A stretch of DNA of 55,665 nucleotides from Nemertoderma westbladi (Eukaryota > Xenacoelomorpha > Nemertodermatida > Nemertodermatidae): NCBI GenBank assembly GCA_032718475.1, contig JAUCBJ010005049.1:1-55665 (forward strand), given 5' to 3'. The notes under the pieces were generated by a model. It saw only the letters and a program-made list of their open reading frames with translations. It had not been told where the DNA came from and did not search any database. The position numbers were made by a program, and so were the translations under genes. This document shows positions 31,101-40,519 of this stretch, piece after piece (position 1 is the stretch's first letter; every line of letters begins with the position of its first letter).

Positions 31101-31836
31101 CGATATTTTGCCCCACGACAGCGGATTCCGAGTGGTGCGCGAGTATCTACTACAGATTCACCCGGATAACAAAAACACGTGGAATTTTCAGAAAGTCGTT
31201 AATCGCATTACGTATGGTGAATTCGATCGTTTCCGAACTGAAAAGCGGAATAAAGGAGCTTGGTTAACCGTCGCATGGGCGTACCGAGCCGCGTTTTACC
31301 ACAAACGTATACGAGCGAGCGTATTCGAGGAAGAAGAGGTCCTAGAGGCGACGAATATACCAGCCACTCCGGTTGCGCCGTCTGCACGTCACCCTCGGGA
31401 GGACGGACAGGGTAGGATCATACAGGTCCAGAAAGTGGGCCAACAATTAAAGAAAATTATTAATATAGAAGAACGCAAGGGAGTTGAGCCGACCATTCGA
31501 GTTACTCGGGATACGGTATCGCTTCCAAGAGAACCAGTAGGAGGATCGGGACATACACCAGCTGATCAACAGGGGGCGCAAGCTACTCTTGGGTCTGCGT
31601 CGTCCGCTTCTCGCGCGTTCCCAGACGTTCTACCAACTGTAGTGACAACTGATCGGTCACGAGGAATCGGTCGAGGTTTTGGGATGCTAAATAGACGAAT
31701 TTGCGAGGAAATAGTCGCACCGTCTCTCAACGTCCAAACGAAACCAGTGACTCGCCCCATTAGTCCCATATCGCGAGCAAAGTCACCTGTGCGCAGTTTT
31801 CGAGGACGCGGCAGGGCTCGATCAACTAAGCGATAA
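28111..31836 (+). CDS. ORF3: exonuclease-fold plus zinc-knuckle protein of BEL-1
   Basis: Intact 1241 codons from ATG 28111 (MEKGIQ) to TAA. No signal peptide or membrane segment, so it is not an envelope protein. Residues 1-300: charged, with a CGSC...C/H patch near 150-180. Residues 465-590 carry DEDD-exonuclease-like marks: FYDNEGG (D471, E473; Exo I D-x-E), TIQIRAADGVLHVFSR (beta strands), VVKIGSGVREDL (D561; Exo II) and YVDTRPL (D582). The expected late Tyr/Asp motif appears as VYWAITSPPRA, with Ser where Asp is usual, so catalysis is uncertain. Three CCHC knuckles: C866-C879, C891-C905 and C912-C925. The C-terminus is Arg-rich (GRGRARSTKR), suited to nucleic-acid binding. Two diverged homologues lie at 35.2-38.9 kb and 42.1-42.6 kb. 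Confidence 0.7.
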   Translation: MEKGIQGEPRWGYDIQEEAAAPFERFGAKDYTIFGIKELSESTAKLARTKYDSNVLKRRQNALNERIESLRQTFNELYPYDALCDTGDISEDPDTEISRLYHTMQYLKAHEPMPAVRDEFDGMHLYRRTRGDDRETKEAFSVYKLYYQCGSCMREQRNAIPMRLNKENPEPILARCSNHQQLRYQEGGYPLSNPYHSFAMTGPKAGETVIYPPKVVEPDVFELTLDEANQSTREKKEALSLYRAYKAFEKGEMKEWGGRLASLPYHWTSHDQTPAKEMTPEVFESINFAQNVIQRLQIASPERTREMQPYSTSTTKPLSTTLNFPISIPVRQDTTYEIPIVDHPEIISNLEFLPAVVFSDMSKIYDLRRHITQKVVCNVPPHIQDFKELDRAGADIALSNLKGYLTKTIRLWIGTGTFESDTDIAADWRGKVIRFEDDKDIEKIWQPSEELLDEWNRTFRSVQENGYMFYDNEGGSHQQSLTSKTIQIRAADGVLHVFSRQRSDKRMPIPPANTKRHHLITDIVKKMDQACNIDARMLPKMVRNMILDKTVVKIGSGVREDLISDFAGMTDSDDRLPTPYVDTRPLILWSIEQGYFREYNTQKTGTGYISYLLFNWDYKENKRNKYIETYGEGDTPDMSEFESQLKWRGCVYWAITSPPRAVLQYYLAIESSVNVCLIADIVSRTLKRHPLCLGEDHTFYMEGRIRTDVFRRFLEPFYNSDAQCNAFTRAGFSIFRDVYLRCAGYLIERPSMFTLLPYEGERIVEITEESRQTRAPIGHLGDDFKVTTTIADDPLEELLEIERNLPKKSQTEIRQLEATDAIVCIQPSETYQPIDPDDYDYSMGGSARPIGDLIYERVWYPANTMCSKCGVAGHHMTKCSGKHITTTQLICGWCGDQGSHTFYTCWRFMAQCTYCNIKGHRASECQLRDIPYEHESVKLVRKLFDEWEDLADEHVSAQRRRFPMRAHLGFWAVNPQTMMSEGYISAMPQYDELIEVVDILPHDSGFRVVREYLLQIHPDNKNTWNFQKVVNRITYGEFDRFRTEKRNKGAWLTVAWAYRAAFYHKRIRASVFEEEEVLEATNIPATPVAPSARHPREDGQGRIIQVQKVGQQLKKIINIEERKGVEPTIRVTRDTVSLPREPVGGSGHTPADQQGAQATLGSASSASRAFPDVLPTVVTTDRSRGIGRGFGMLNRRICEEIVAPSLNVQTKPVTRPISPISRAKSPVRSFRGRGRARSTKR

Positions 31837-32634
31837 AAGGGAGGGCAAGGGTGGACGGAAGACTCGTGAGCCTTTCTTATGATTTGTGATTTATTTGAAT
31901 TTATATTTATATTTGTGTTTATTCCGAACTTAAGTAATTTGTACTGTTCCGAATTTATGAAATACGACTTATATTTAGTAAGAATTTATATTTGTAAGAA
32001 TTTATATTTTATATTTGTGTTTATTCCGAACTTATGCAATTTATATTGTTCCGAATATTATGCAATTTATATCTTATAAGCAGTATTTGTATTTACAGTG
32101 AAATAGAAAGTAAGAGTAGATGGAAGACTCGTGGGCCTTTCTTATAGTTTTATTTGTAAAGTGTTATATTTTGTATTTAGAAAGTTTTATAGTCAGAAAG
32201 TTTTGTGCTTAGAAAGACTCATATTTGTAATTATTCCAAACTTATGCAATCTACATTTAGGTACGAAAGTATTTGTAATTATTTGAATTTATGCAATATT
32301 TGAGATGCAATAGTAGATGGAAGACTCGCGAGCCTTTCTTATTGTTTTCATTTATTTGTATTTGTAATTGTTTGAATTTATGCAATATTGAGATGCAATA
32401 GATTTATATTGGTGAATTTAATTTAGATTTATATTGTACTTACTTAGTAAAGCCTTAAATACGTAAAGTTTGAATTTGTAATTATTTTTGTATCGAATCA
32501 TTACGTAGAAAGGAAGTATTATTTGAAATTTAATTGTAAATATGTAAGTACGCCCTAAGTATTCTATAGTTTGATTGATTATTGGTGAAAACCGTATATT
32601 TTATGCACGATAATATCCTGTTTTCATGGAGCGG
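31837..32634 (+). other. BEL-1 3' untranslated region
   Basis: AT-rich, with repeated words (tttattccgaactta) and three copies of the 20-bp motif. A polypurine run aaaagggaggg lies right at the ORF3 stop (about 31836-31846) instead of next to the 3' LTR; directly before the LTR only ggagcgg is purine-rich. Confidence 0.6.
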
Positions 32635-34532
32635 TATAGAATTATATTCCCTAAATGCCGTGGATTTTCAAAATTTTATTTTATTCGGATTAACTTTGTA
32701 AAGGATTGCTTTGAATCCTCATTTGTATTTGTAATATCTATTGTACATCTATTGGTCAAGTGGTTCAGTAGCTCAGTCGGTAGAGCGTTGGAAATTATAT
32801 GTGTAGTAGGTATTGAGTTCGAATCCTAGTAAGTGCGAATTATTTTTTGTGCAGAATTTCAACTCATTTAAATTAACCGCTACAAATTAATTGCATTTGT
32901 CTGTACCAATGAGACTGTAGTTATTTGATTGTAACCAATGTCGTGCAAGTTATAATGTTAGCTGGACCAATAGCTATCTTTAAAACCCTGTTAGAACCTA
33001 TAGAACAATCGAGAATTTTCTCGATTGATTGCAGCACAAATTTGGTATATAAAGGTGCGATTTCGTTCATTAGTACACTTACACATCTCTACTTCTCAGA
33101 TTATCTTATCTTATCAATATTCTGTCGTGCTTAGTTTATTTCAGATTACATTGTATTATAATTATATCTTCTGTAATAAAGTCAGAATTATCGCTAATCT
33201 GCTTTTCTATCTGTTTTACCATGATTCACTACGGTGAACCCAGCTAAGGGACAGGATGGCCGGCTAGAGATCGGGCCGCAGCAATGAACGGGAACATCAG
33301 GGGAATGTAGACAAGAGACAACCCGCAATACCATCTTGAGTTATTCGCCCATCGCCTGAAAGGTTAGACAGCGTTCGACGCCTTGCTACCTAAGTATAAG
33401 ACCAAAAGATCAAAAGGTAGAAGTAGTGACACGCTGTGAGCCTAAAATTACATCTTAGGGACTGTACTGTCTTGATTCAGGAAAAACCGCAGTAGACCTT
33501 CATATTCCTACGGGGGGGGAGAGCAGGCAGATACTAGTACGTAGATAGGATGTAGGCACACCGGTACGAAGCATACAAATTGGTAGGGTGCAGCAAACTG
33601 TACGCCTAACTCTTGCTAAGTACAGGTGTGTGTGCGACTATTTGTAGTACGACAGTGTCCATTGCATTAGAACTTGTAGGCTAGGGGGTTGCTGTGTTTT
33701 CACCTGAATTGGGATTGTGCCGTTCAGGCGGTAGGGCAGTTTACAGCTAGGCGCAAATAAATTGAGGCTATTAGGGATACTAACATCTACCGTGTCCCCG
33801 CCAACGCCCTAATAGGAAGTTACCCGGACTACCTGGGTGACTAAAATTCTAGATAGGAGCCAGGATAGCTATTAGTAACTGTACGCCTACAGTAGTAAAC
33901 TAACACATCTCTTCTTAGTATCAGGGACCTGGTACCTAAAATTGCCGAATTCTGGGCGTAGCATTAACCCTATGCCTGAATTTGAGTCCTGGAAATACGC
34001 AAGAGGGGAAGGAACCTTATCATTCGTGAGTATTGGACCTACAAGTTATAAAATTAGAATATTCATAAAATGCACACCGTACCCAGTAATTATATATGTG
34101 AAGGAGCAAAACTGCTTTTGACCGTTCAGAATTAACACACGCGCGTTAGAAATTATTTACACCTCAAAATATATAAAATTAACTTTCGTCCTTACTGCAC
34201 TTTGCTCGCTAGTTAGACATCTCCAAATATCTGCCTCTGTACCTAGCTAGCGTCTCTTTGCCCAACCATATAAATCACACCGCGGCAAAGTATATGAGCC
34301 CCTTAGTCCGTCAGTGAGTCAGCCTGATTTTAGGATTCGCTGCGCGGGATTTTGTTTCATCGAAGTTTGTCTGCTCGTAGACTGTTTTCTGCCTCACCGG
34401 TTATAAGAGATCGATACTGCAATATATTCGCTTACTTAGAGTTTACTGTTTTGGTGAGAAGGTCGGATTTATGATTTGGTTCACAAACTTTACAGTAGGA
34501 TATTGCAGGTATTGTTACTGTCTCTTCGAATA
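32635..34532 (+). repeat. BEL-1 3' LTR
   Basis: Copy of 15952-17854 with three transitions seen (two near 33542-33551, one near 34293) and a G-run of 8 instead of 13. Carries the same Pol III-like unit (32769-32848), inverted repeat (33006-33027), TATA box (33046-33053) and AATAAA (33175-33180). Confidence 0.92.
32769..32848 (+). promoter_or_regulatory. tRNA-like Pol III unit in 3' LTR
   Basis: Identical copy of 16086-16165: A box 32769-32780, B box 32817-32826, T6 run 32843-32848. A Pol III transcript from here would stay within the LTR. Confidence 0.6.
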
Positions 34533-34537
34533 GTTTT
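34533..34537 (+). repeat. BEL-1 target-site duplication, right
   Basis: gtttt, partner of 15947-15951. Confidence 0.7.
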
Positions 34538-35235
34538 TCTCTAAGAAAGATCGACAAAGCTCTATACTTAAAATAAACGCTGGATGGAGTGAGTTTATAT
34601 CAGTTTATAAAATATCAAAGTTCTTATATATATATAAAGAACTTTCAAGGTTTAGAGTAACCAGCGCATTGTGCAGAAACGACATATTTTTGCCACAAAA
34701 GATTTAACACCTCTCCCAGAAAAGGGGACTTAAGTCTATAAAATATACATTGAGTCACAGTTTCTTAATAAAATAACTACTCTAAACAATCAATCCTTCT
34801 TTCTAGAATGACGTTTACAGAGTTTCTTAAACTTTTGGGTAGTTGTAGTCCTTTTCTCCACGGCACAAGCCACTTTACTAGGAGGGCTATAACTCCTCGG
34901 AGATGGGTGCAATACAATTGCATCAGAAGGGTTGGGGTTGCAGTCGGTGTATCCGCCAGTCGAGGTACCTGGTTGATCAATATCTATAGGAGTTCTACTT
35001 CACTCTTGTGGAGGAACTTTGACATCGACACATTTATCGGAGGACTGTAGGGGTCGAGGGCGCATGACCTTTAAAGCTCGTCTCAGGACAGCAGCTTGTA
35101 CTTGTCCCGCTTTCGTCGTCTGCATGACTGCTGTCAGTAGGCCGTGAGTTGAGTAGTGAGGAATTTCCGGGGTTTTACAGTTCTTTCTAATTCCCGTTCC
35201 CTCGCCTTATACTCATAGGGTCGTCGGTGGACTTC
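34538..35235. other. BEL-1 right flank; possible decayed tail of ORF3-II
   Basis: First about 260 bp are AT-rich with a short palindrome (ttatatatatataa-type, near 34620-34645). From about 34800 to 35235 the minus strand has Ser/Thr- and Arg-rich open pieces that may be the frameshifted C-terminus of the ORF3-like gene to the right, but no motif proves it. Confidence 0.4.
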
Positions 35236-38200
35236 TCACAGTTCGGGGTGTGCATTTATAAATGTCTCACCGTATTCCAGGTCTCGGCTAATGCAACCAA
35301 TCAAGTTAAATGAGTCCAAATTATTTGGGTTAATATTTCTCAAATATTTTCTGAAATATTTGGTGGAAATACACTCACCAACGCATTTGAGTAATTCGTA
35401 ACTGGGATAATGATTTTTCTGCTCAATTTGGGGAAATAGATAGGGGTAAAATACGTACACTCCCTCATAGGCGCATCCTGGATAGTATTGATGGCGCGAC
35501 TCGCAGTGAAGATCTGCGCTAGCTTCCCAAGCTTGTATGTATCGCAATACAATTAACTCGTCTACACTTTCCATGTCGGGGCTAAAAGGGCAATCCCAAT
35601 TTGCGTGTCCCTTTAACTGACAGTAATGACATTGTGTCATAAATTGTGGACAGACAGTGAAGATATGCTTATTATTAACGTGACAATAAGCACAATATAT
35701 CTCCATTTGAGGTTGGTCTGTAAAGTAGGAAGAAAGTTCATCAGTGTTCAACCTGAGTAGTATGATCTTGAGAGGCGCATAATCGGCAGCGCTTCCGAGA
35801 AATATAGCTGGCGTGTCTATAATCATAAGCGGTAAGACAGTGAGGACCGTGATCATCATCGTTACTCCGAGGGGTCATTGGTTGGATTTCAGTTGCTTCC
35901 AAACAAACAGGTTCCTCTTCGGTCTGAAGGATTTCTACAGATGTAGTCATTCTTCGTGCAGGGTCGACAGTTTGTATTTCCATAACTGAATATCCCAAAG
36001 GGATTTTAGGTCTCTGTAGAATGGTGGAATGCATATTTTGTATGCACACGTCTTTAACGATAGTGAATCCGGCACTATCTAATTTCTCAGCGGTGGAGTC
36101 TTGCAGGCTGAGCTTGGTCAGTGCCCGGTCTTTAAAATGACTATCAACATTCCGAAACAGATTCTTCAGAAAGCGCCTGAAACATTCAAATCAGATGAAT
36201 TTGTTGTATTCATCAAATTTCGCGAGTTTAGTTCCCAGGATTAGTAGATGGGAACGTATGGTTCGACTGCACATATCGGCTAACCATCCGGAAAGTGCGG
36301 TATTTTCGAATATAGTGTAAATGGCCAAGGAAGGATGGAGGGGCACACTTATAAAACTATAAACCACTCCAGGTGCCATCAATGGTCCAATGAAATCTAA
36401 ACGTGAATGATGGTCACCATAAACCTGTTGATAATTAAGCAGATTTCCAACTTTAAAGTTCCATCCCTACTCTTGGAACGCTAAATGTCCGATGGAAGTT
36501 CGTTAAACTTTGTTGATCTGGCTAGGCGTAGAAGTGTACATGGGTCGGAAAAATCCTTAACGTTCCGCCCAAGGAGCTATCAACTGTGTGTCGACGAATG
36601 GATATGGAATATTGATCATATTCCTAAAATCGTTCTGAAGATCTCCGTAGATCGCGGAACCGAGTTTAATGATTCTTTCGTCGAATAACATCTCGAGCAT
36701 GGGTTGCAGAAGCATGGATCCCCCTATTCCCATAGCTGGTTTCCGTTCGGTATCCATGACATAATGCCGTGCGAGTTCAAACTGTCCGTGTCTATGTCTC
36801 TTTTGGATCTCGGTGAGGGTTTCAAAAGAGTAGTCGATTGCATCAGAGCAAGTGCGAGTGAAGACGTGCGTAGAACCGGCTAATCCTCGAATGTGTATCC
36901 ATCTAGTAGTTCCAAGTTCTCCAACAGGAACACTGCCTTCATTATCATAGGTCACAACACCATACATTTCAATAATATTTCGAGTTTCATTCCAATCAGC
37001 GACCAGCGATGGCTCTTTCTAAAGTCATATCTACAGGATGCCACAATGTCGCTCTATCGTTGGCATTAGATAGATCACGATATTTTAAATAATGCGTAGT
37101 GTATGTATTTTCCTCTCCAAATCGTTGTAAGCGTTCTTCTTTGAACAACACATCTAAGTTCCAATGGACTAATCGAGTTTTGATGAATCCATCGAGGGAT
37201 AGCCTCATTCTCTATTCTTGCAACCTTATACAGTTTTCTGAAGGAGTTTGATTTAACTAACTGGTTGAGAGGTTTTTGAAGCTGTTCCAGTTCAACAAGA
37301 TCCAGGGGATCTATCAAAGGAAAAAAACCTTAAGCTGTGCGTAGGATCTTCGGGTTTCACCATATAATATTGAGCTAAATGGACGTAATATGGGCGATCT
37401 TTGATTCCATAGAATAAGTTTTATAAGTGTCATGCTCGCATATTAACCTCTTGCACCATACGACAGACAAGGTCTGCTCGGTTGTCCGGAGGTTCTATGA
37501 GTATACCGTCTACTCGAGCAGTTTCGATCGGGGGACGCTGCAACATAGGAGCATCAGCGATAAGTTTGCGAGATCGCAAATCGGTATTGACCGGTTGAGG
37601 TTGTGCAGTGGCAAAGAGTTGATTGCCGAACTGAGGGATCATCAAGGGGTGGATGATGGTTTTCGCATATAGATCCATCATGAGTACCTGAGTTTCAGGT
37701 TGCGCTAAAACTGCTTCCTCTCTTTCGTCCATTTCAACATGTTCCTCCTCAAGCTGATTCTTCTCTTCCTGTCTCCAAAACCGATCACCCAAAAACTCTT
37801 GTAGAGAGTATGTATGTCCGAGTTCAATATCTCTTTCCAGTTCTTCAATCTCTCAATCAAATTGAGGTAAAGACAATTCTCTAACAGTTTGTACCTGCTG
37901 ATGTAATTTACGCTTGTCTAAGACATCGTCAGTTCCTTTTCCGATCTTCTGACGAATCGCTTCAAGCGCATTCTTTACTACACTTCCTTCCACTTCAGTA
38001 ACAGGTTGGATTGGTGCTAAACCAGGCTGATTATACGGGTTGAATGGGGAGATCATATGTCCTCGTCTTAGGCTAGGTATGTTGGACGGATATCCAAGGA
38101 ACCAACAGCTGAAACGCCACCGATTAATTATTCGGGTAAAACTATATCTTTGAACAGAGAGTATAACTCAGGAGGGTCAGTTATACCTTTAGGATCAAGA

Positions 38201-38939
38201 GTTTGTGGTCGTACTGAGGGGTGAGGGGGTCTGACCGAGTATTCCGGAACTCTGATCATAGGTTTACTTAAGGATCGTTTGAGTCGAGCGAGCGTGGGGT
38301 TGCATGTCGAACAGATTTCGCTCAAAACTCCCGTAAGTGTGTTTAGAAACTGTGTTTAGCGCAACGTCTCCATGGATGCTTATGGCGTTCCATTTGTTGA
38401 TTGGGTCTAGGGGATTCGTCACAATGATACCAAAGACGTACATCTTGTAGATGAAATGCTGGTGACCTTTCTCCCGTTTTACAGTATTCTTCCATCTGTT
38501 CGAAGCTGTCCGGTACAACAGGTAGTGGTCGATTCGCCGTAAGGTACATCATAGTAAAATATAATTGTATAATCATGTAATCTGGTTCCTCCACATCTTC
38601 TCTTTCGAGACAATTTCTAATAGAGTTTTCATGTTCGATCTGTGGTTTGTCATTCCGACTACATTGTGCGTGAAATTTGAATAGAACCATCTCTGTTTCC
38701 GTATCTAAAGCATCAGTATCATGTAAATCATTAGGATGATCAGTAGTTAGGAAATCCATATACATACCATTGCGATGCATATAGCACGAGGTGAATTTTC
38801 TATAATCTAGTTCTCGCTTAAGCTGATCCTCGGTCATAGGTGGTTCGATGTAACGTCCATCATCCGCTGTTGTAGGTTGACTAGCGTCTATCGAGAAACT
38901 ATCGAGAGAACTATAGAGAAATGCTTGTAGAGGTTGCAT
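35236..38939 (-). pseudogene. ORF3-II: decayed homologue of BEL-1 ORF3 (minus strand)
   Basis: At least ten frame pieces in the same order as ORF3. Starts at ATG 38939. Piece 38343-38939 has VEEPDYMIIQLYFTMMYLTA, matching the DPDTEISRLYHTMQYLKA region. Piece 36557-36967 has the exonuclease marks TYDNEGS, RWIHIRG, RIIKLGSAIYGDLQNDF and PFVDTQL. Piece 36191-36382 has VVYSFISVPLHPS where ORF3 has VYWAITSPPRA, again Ser where Asp is expected. Piece 35741-36049 reaches knuckle 1 (CRLCASQDHTTQ). Piece 35236-35859 has knuckles CAYCHVNNKHIFTVC and CHYCQLKGHANWDC. Similarity is protein-level only, so it comes from a different, older element. Many frameshifts make it non-functional. Confidence 0.75.
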
Positions 38940-39032
38940 ATATCTCTCCTTAATACTAAGGTATCATTGATATTTATTCCCCTAAATTTTATTATTTTTA
39001 AATGAAGATGGGCACCAATTTGCCCCTATGAC

Positions 39033-40519
39033 ATGAGGGGAAGTACCGAACAGGAGTTCTATACGGACGAGTTCTCTATGGACGAGGAAAGTTGCAATAA
39101 TGTAGTGGTCTGTACAGCCATCACGTATGAGCCACCATTACACCCAGAACAGCCTATAAACCGTCATACATCTTTAAAGACCTCTGACCCAAAATCGCTT
39201 GGTGTTAGAGAATTCCCATTTTGCAAGTTCGACTACACTGCAACAATCGTAGCGTCATCGTAAACGCACTGATGGATACAGGAAGTTCTGGATCCTTCAT
39301 TGATCAAGACGTTGCAGAGGAGTTATTTAGCAAGGCAGATGGACATCCAATGAAATTAAATCTATCCGGCGTAATGCAAACCTGGCAATCAGTTATACAA
39401 ACTCGTTATTACAAAATTTCTTTATCTGACCCTGGTGATATAAATGAAATATCTAAATTAAACAACATCAAGGTGGTTGCGATTAAGAACTTTACCGATA
39501 GTCAAGCACCTGTGTATAACTGGGACAACGATGACTTTGTGAAACGTAATAACATCCCGCGATATAAACTCGATCGACCCGGAGTTCGATTATTAATCGG
39601 CCAGAACGCGCCAGAGGCCCTGGAAATTTTACAAAAACTCCCTAGTTCGCCTCTGCCTTTAACCACATACTCTGGCAGGACCAGAATCGGTTGGTTCTGC
39701 ACTGGCCCATCGATAAAGACTTTAAACGAAAGAATGTCTAGTGAGAACATATCATCCAACCACATTCATTCAGAAAACATAACGACTAATTACATCCATT
39801 CTCCTAAACCAGGTTGTATTGTGGAAACGGAGGAATTCGCGGTGGGAGAACCCGAAAATTTTTTCCAAATTTTGCGGTGAATCTAGTAAATCCACCGACA
39901 ACAATCAACCGATATCCCGATTTAATACGGACGAATATGGAGAGCCCATTGACACAGTAACCAATAATTATGTAAACAAAGCGGACAGCCCAAAATCAGA
40001 CCCCCTTTTGAGTATTCACTCCCGGCCTGAAGCTGTCCCAGACACCCCCCAATTATTTCAAAATCAATCAGACTTACCTAATATTAAAGGAGGTCTATCC
40101 CCACTGATAGCCCGCGCTATGAACCATTATAGCTCATGGGATAAATTATATATGGCTATAACTATTCTGAAACAACTATTCCACTACAGATATAGTACTA
40201 ATAATATACCTGTAGTAGGCTTGTCACCCACTGAAATTGATAAATCTAATTTACAACTGTTACGACTTTCGCATAAACTTGAGAGACCTGAGGAATATAA
40301 TCAACTCAGCGTCGATCCTTTGACTCCATTGTCGGATAAATTCTCAGGTACTATGATTAATTGATTAATTTGTGTTGGAGGTCTTCTTACCAACGCTCCT
40401 ATTTCTAGAGACACTACGTTCCCAATATTAATATTCGATCCCAAGATTCAAACAAAGTTGATACACGATATCCACTATGGACTATATCTGGATATATTCT
40501 CATATATTAATATATATTA
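39033..40519 (+). pseudogene. BEL-2 pol remnant: protease joined to pre-integrase, RT/RH deleted
   Basis: Plus-strand BEL/Pao pol pieces. 39033-39263 then, after a frameshift near 39221, 39221-39880: protease with NALMDTGSSGSFID (canonical D-T-G) and a RTRIGWFCTGP segment like TPIGWYTRAP of BEL-1. The next frame (about 39819-40364) passes straight to the pre-integrase region (YSSWDKLYMAITILKQL, GLSPTEIDKSNLQLLR), so RT and RNase H are absent. After a TGA at 40362-40364 the same frame reads VGGLLTNAPISRD and LIHDIHYGL, the start of the integrase finger, and stops at about 40519 in AT repeats. Gag, integrase core and LTRs were not found. Confidence 0.72.

Larger units (their letters stand above)
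18756..32338 (+). repeat. Dispersed 20-bp palindromic motif, 11 copies in BEL-1
   Basis: Core ggaagactcgcgagcctttc with C/T and A/G variants, starting at 18756, 20556, 20640, 20724, 23210, 25241, 27733, 28882, 31857, 32122 and 32319, always on the plus strand. In gag it is read as KTREPTE or KTCEPTE; in the RT upstream region, RH-IN linker and ORF3 it is read in another frame as GRLASLP or GRLASLS; four copies are non-coding. The centre CTCGCGAG is self-complementary and the outer bases can also pair (with one A-C mismatch in the middle). Confidence 0.85.
15947..34537 (+). mobile_element. BEL-1: young BEL/Pao LTR retrotransposon with a third ORF
   Basis: About 18.6 kb between 5-bp target duplications gtttt (15947-15951 and 34533-34537). 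Layout: 5' LTR, leader with three hairpins, gag-pol (18668-27446, two breaks), spacer with a large stem-loop, ORF3 (28111-31836, intact), 3' untranslated region, 3' LTR. LTRs start TAT and end ATA rather than TG...CA. By eye they differ by three transitions and one G-run length (13 versus 8), which implies recent insertion. The pol order (PR-RT-RH-IN), zinc fingers and PPDSPWRGGVWERL integrase hallmark place it in BEL/Pao. No clear primer-binding site was recognised. Confidence 0.92.
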
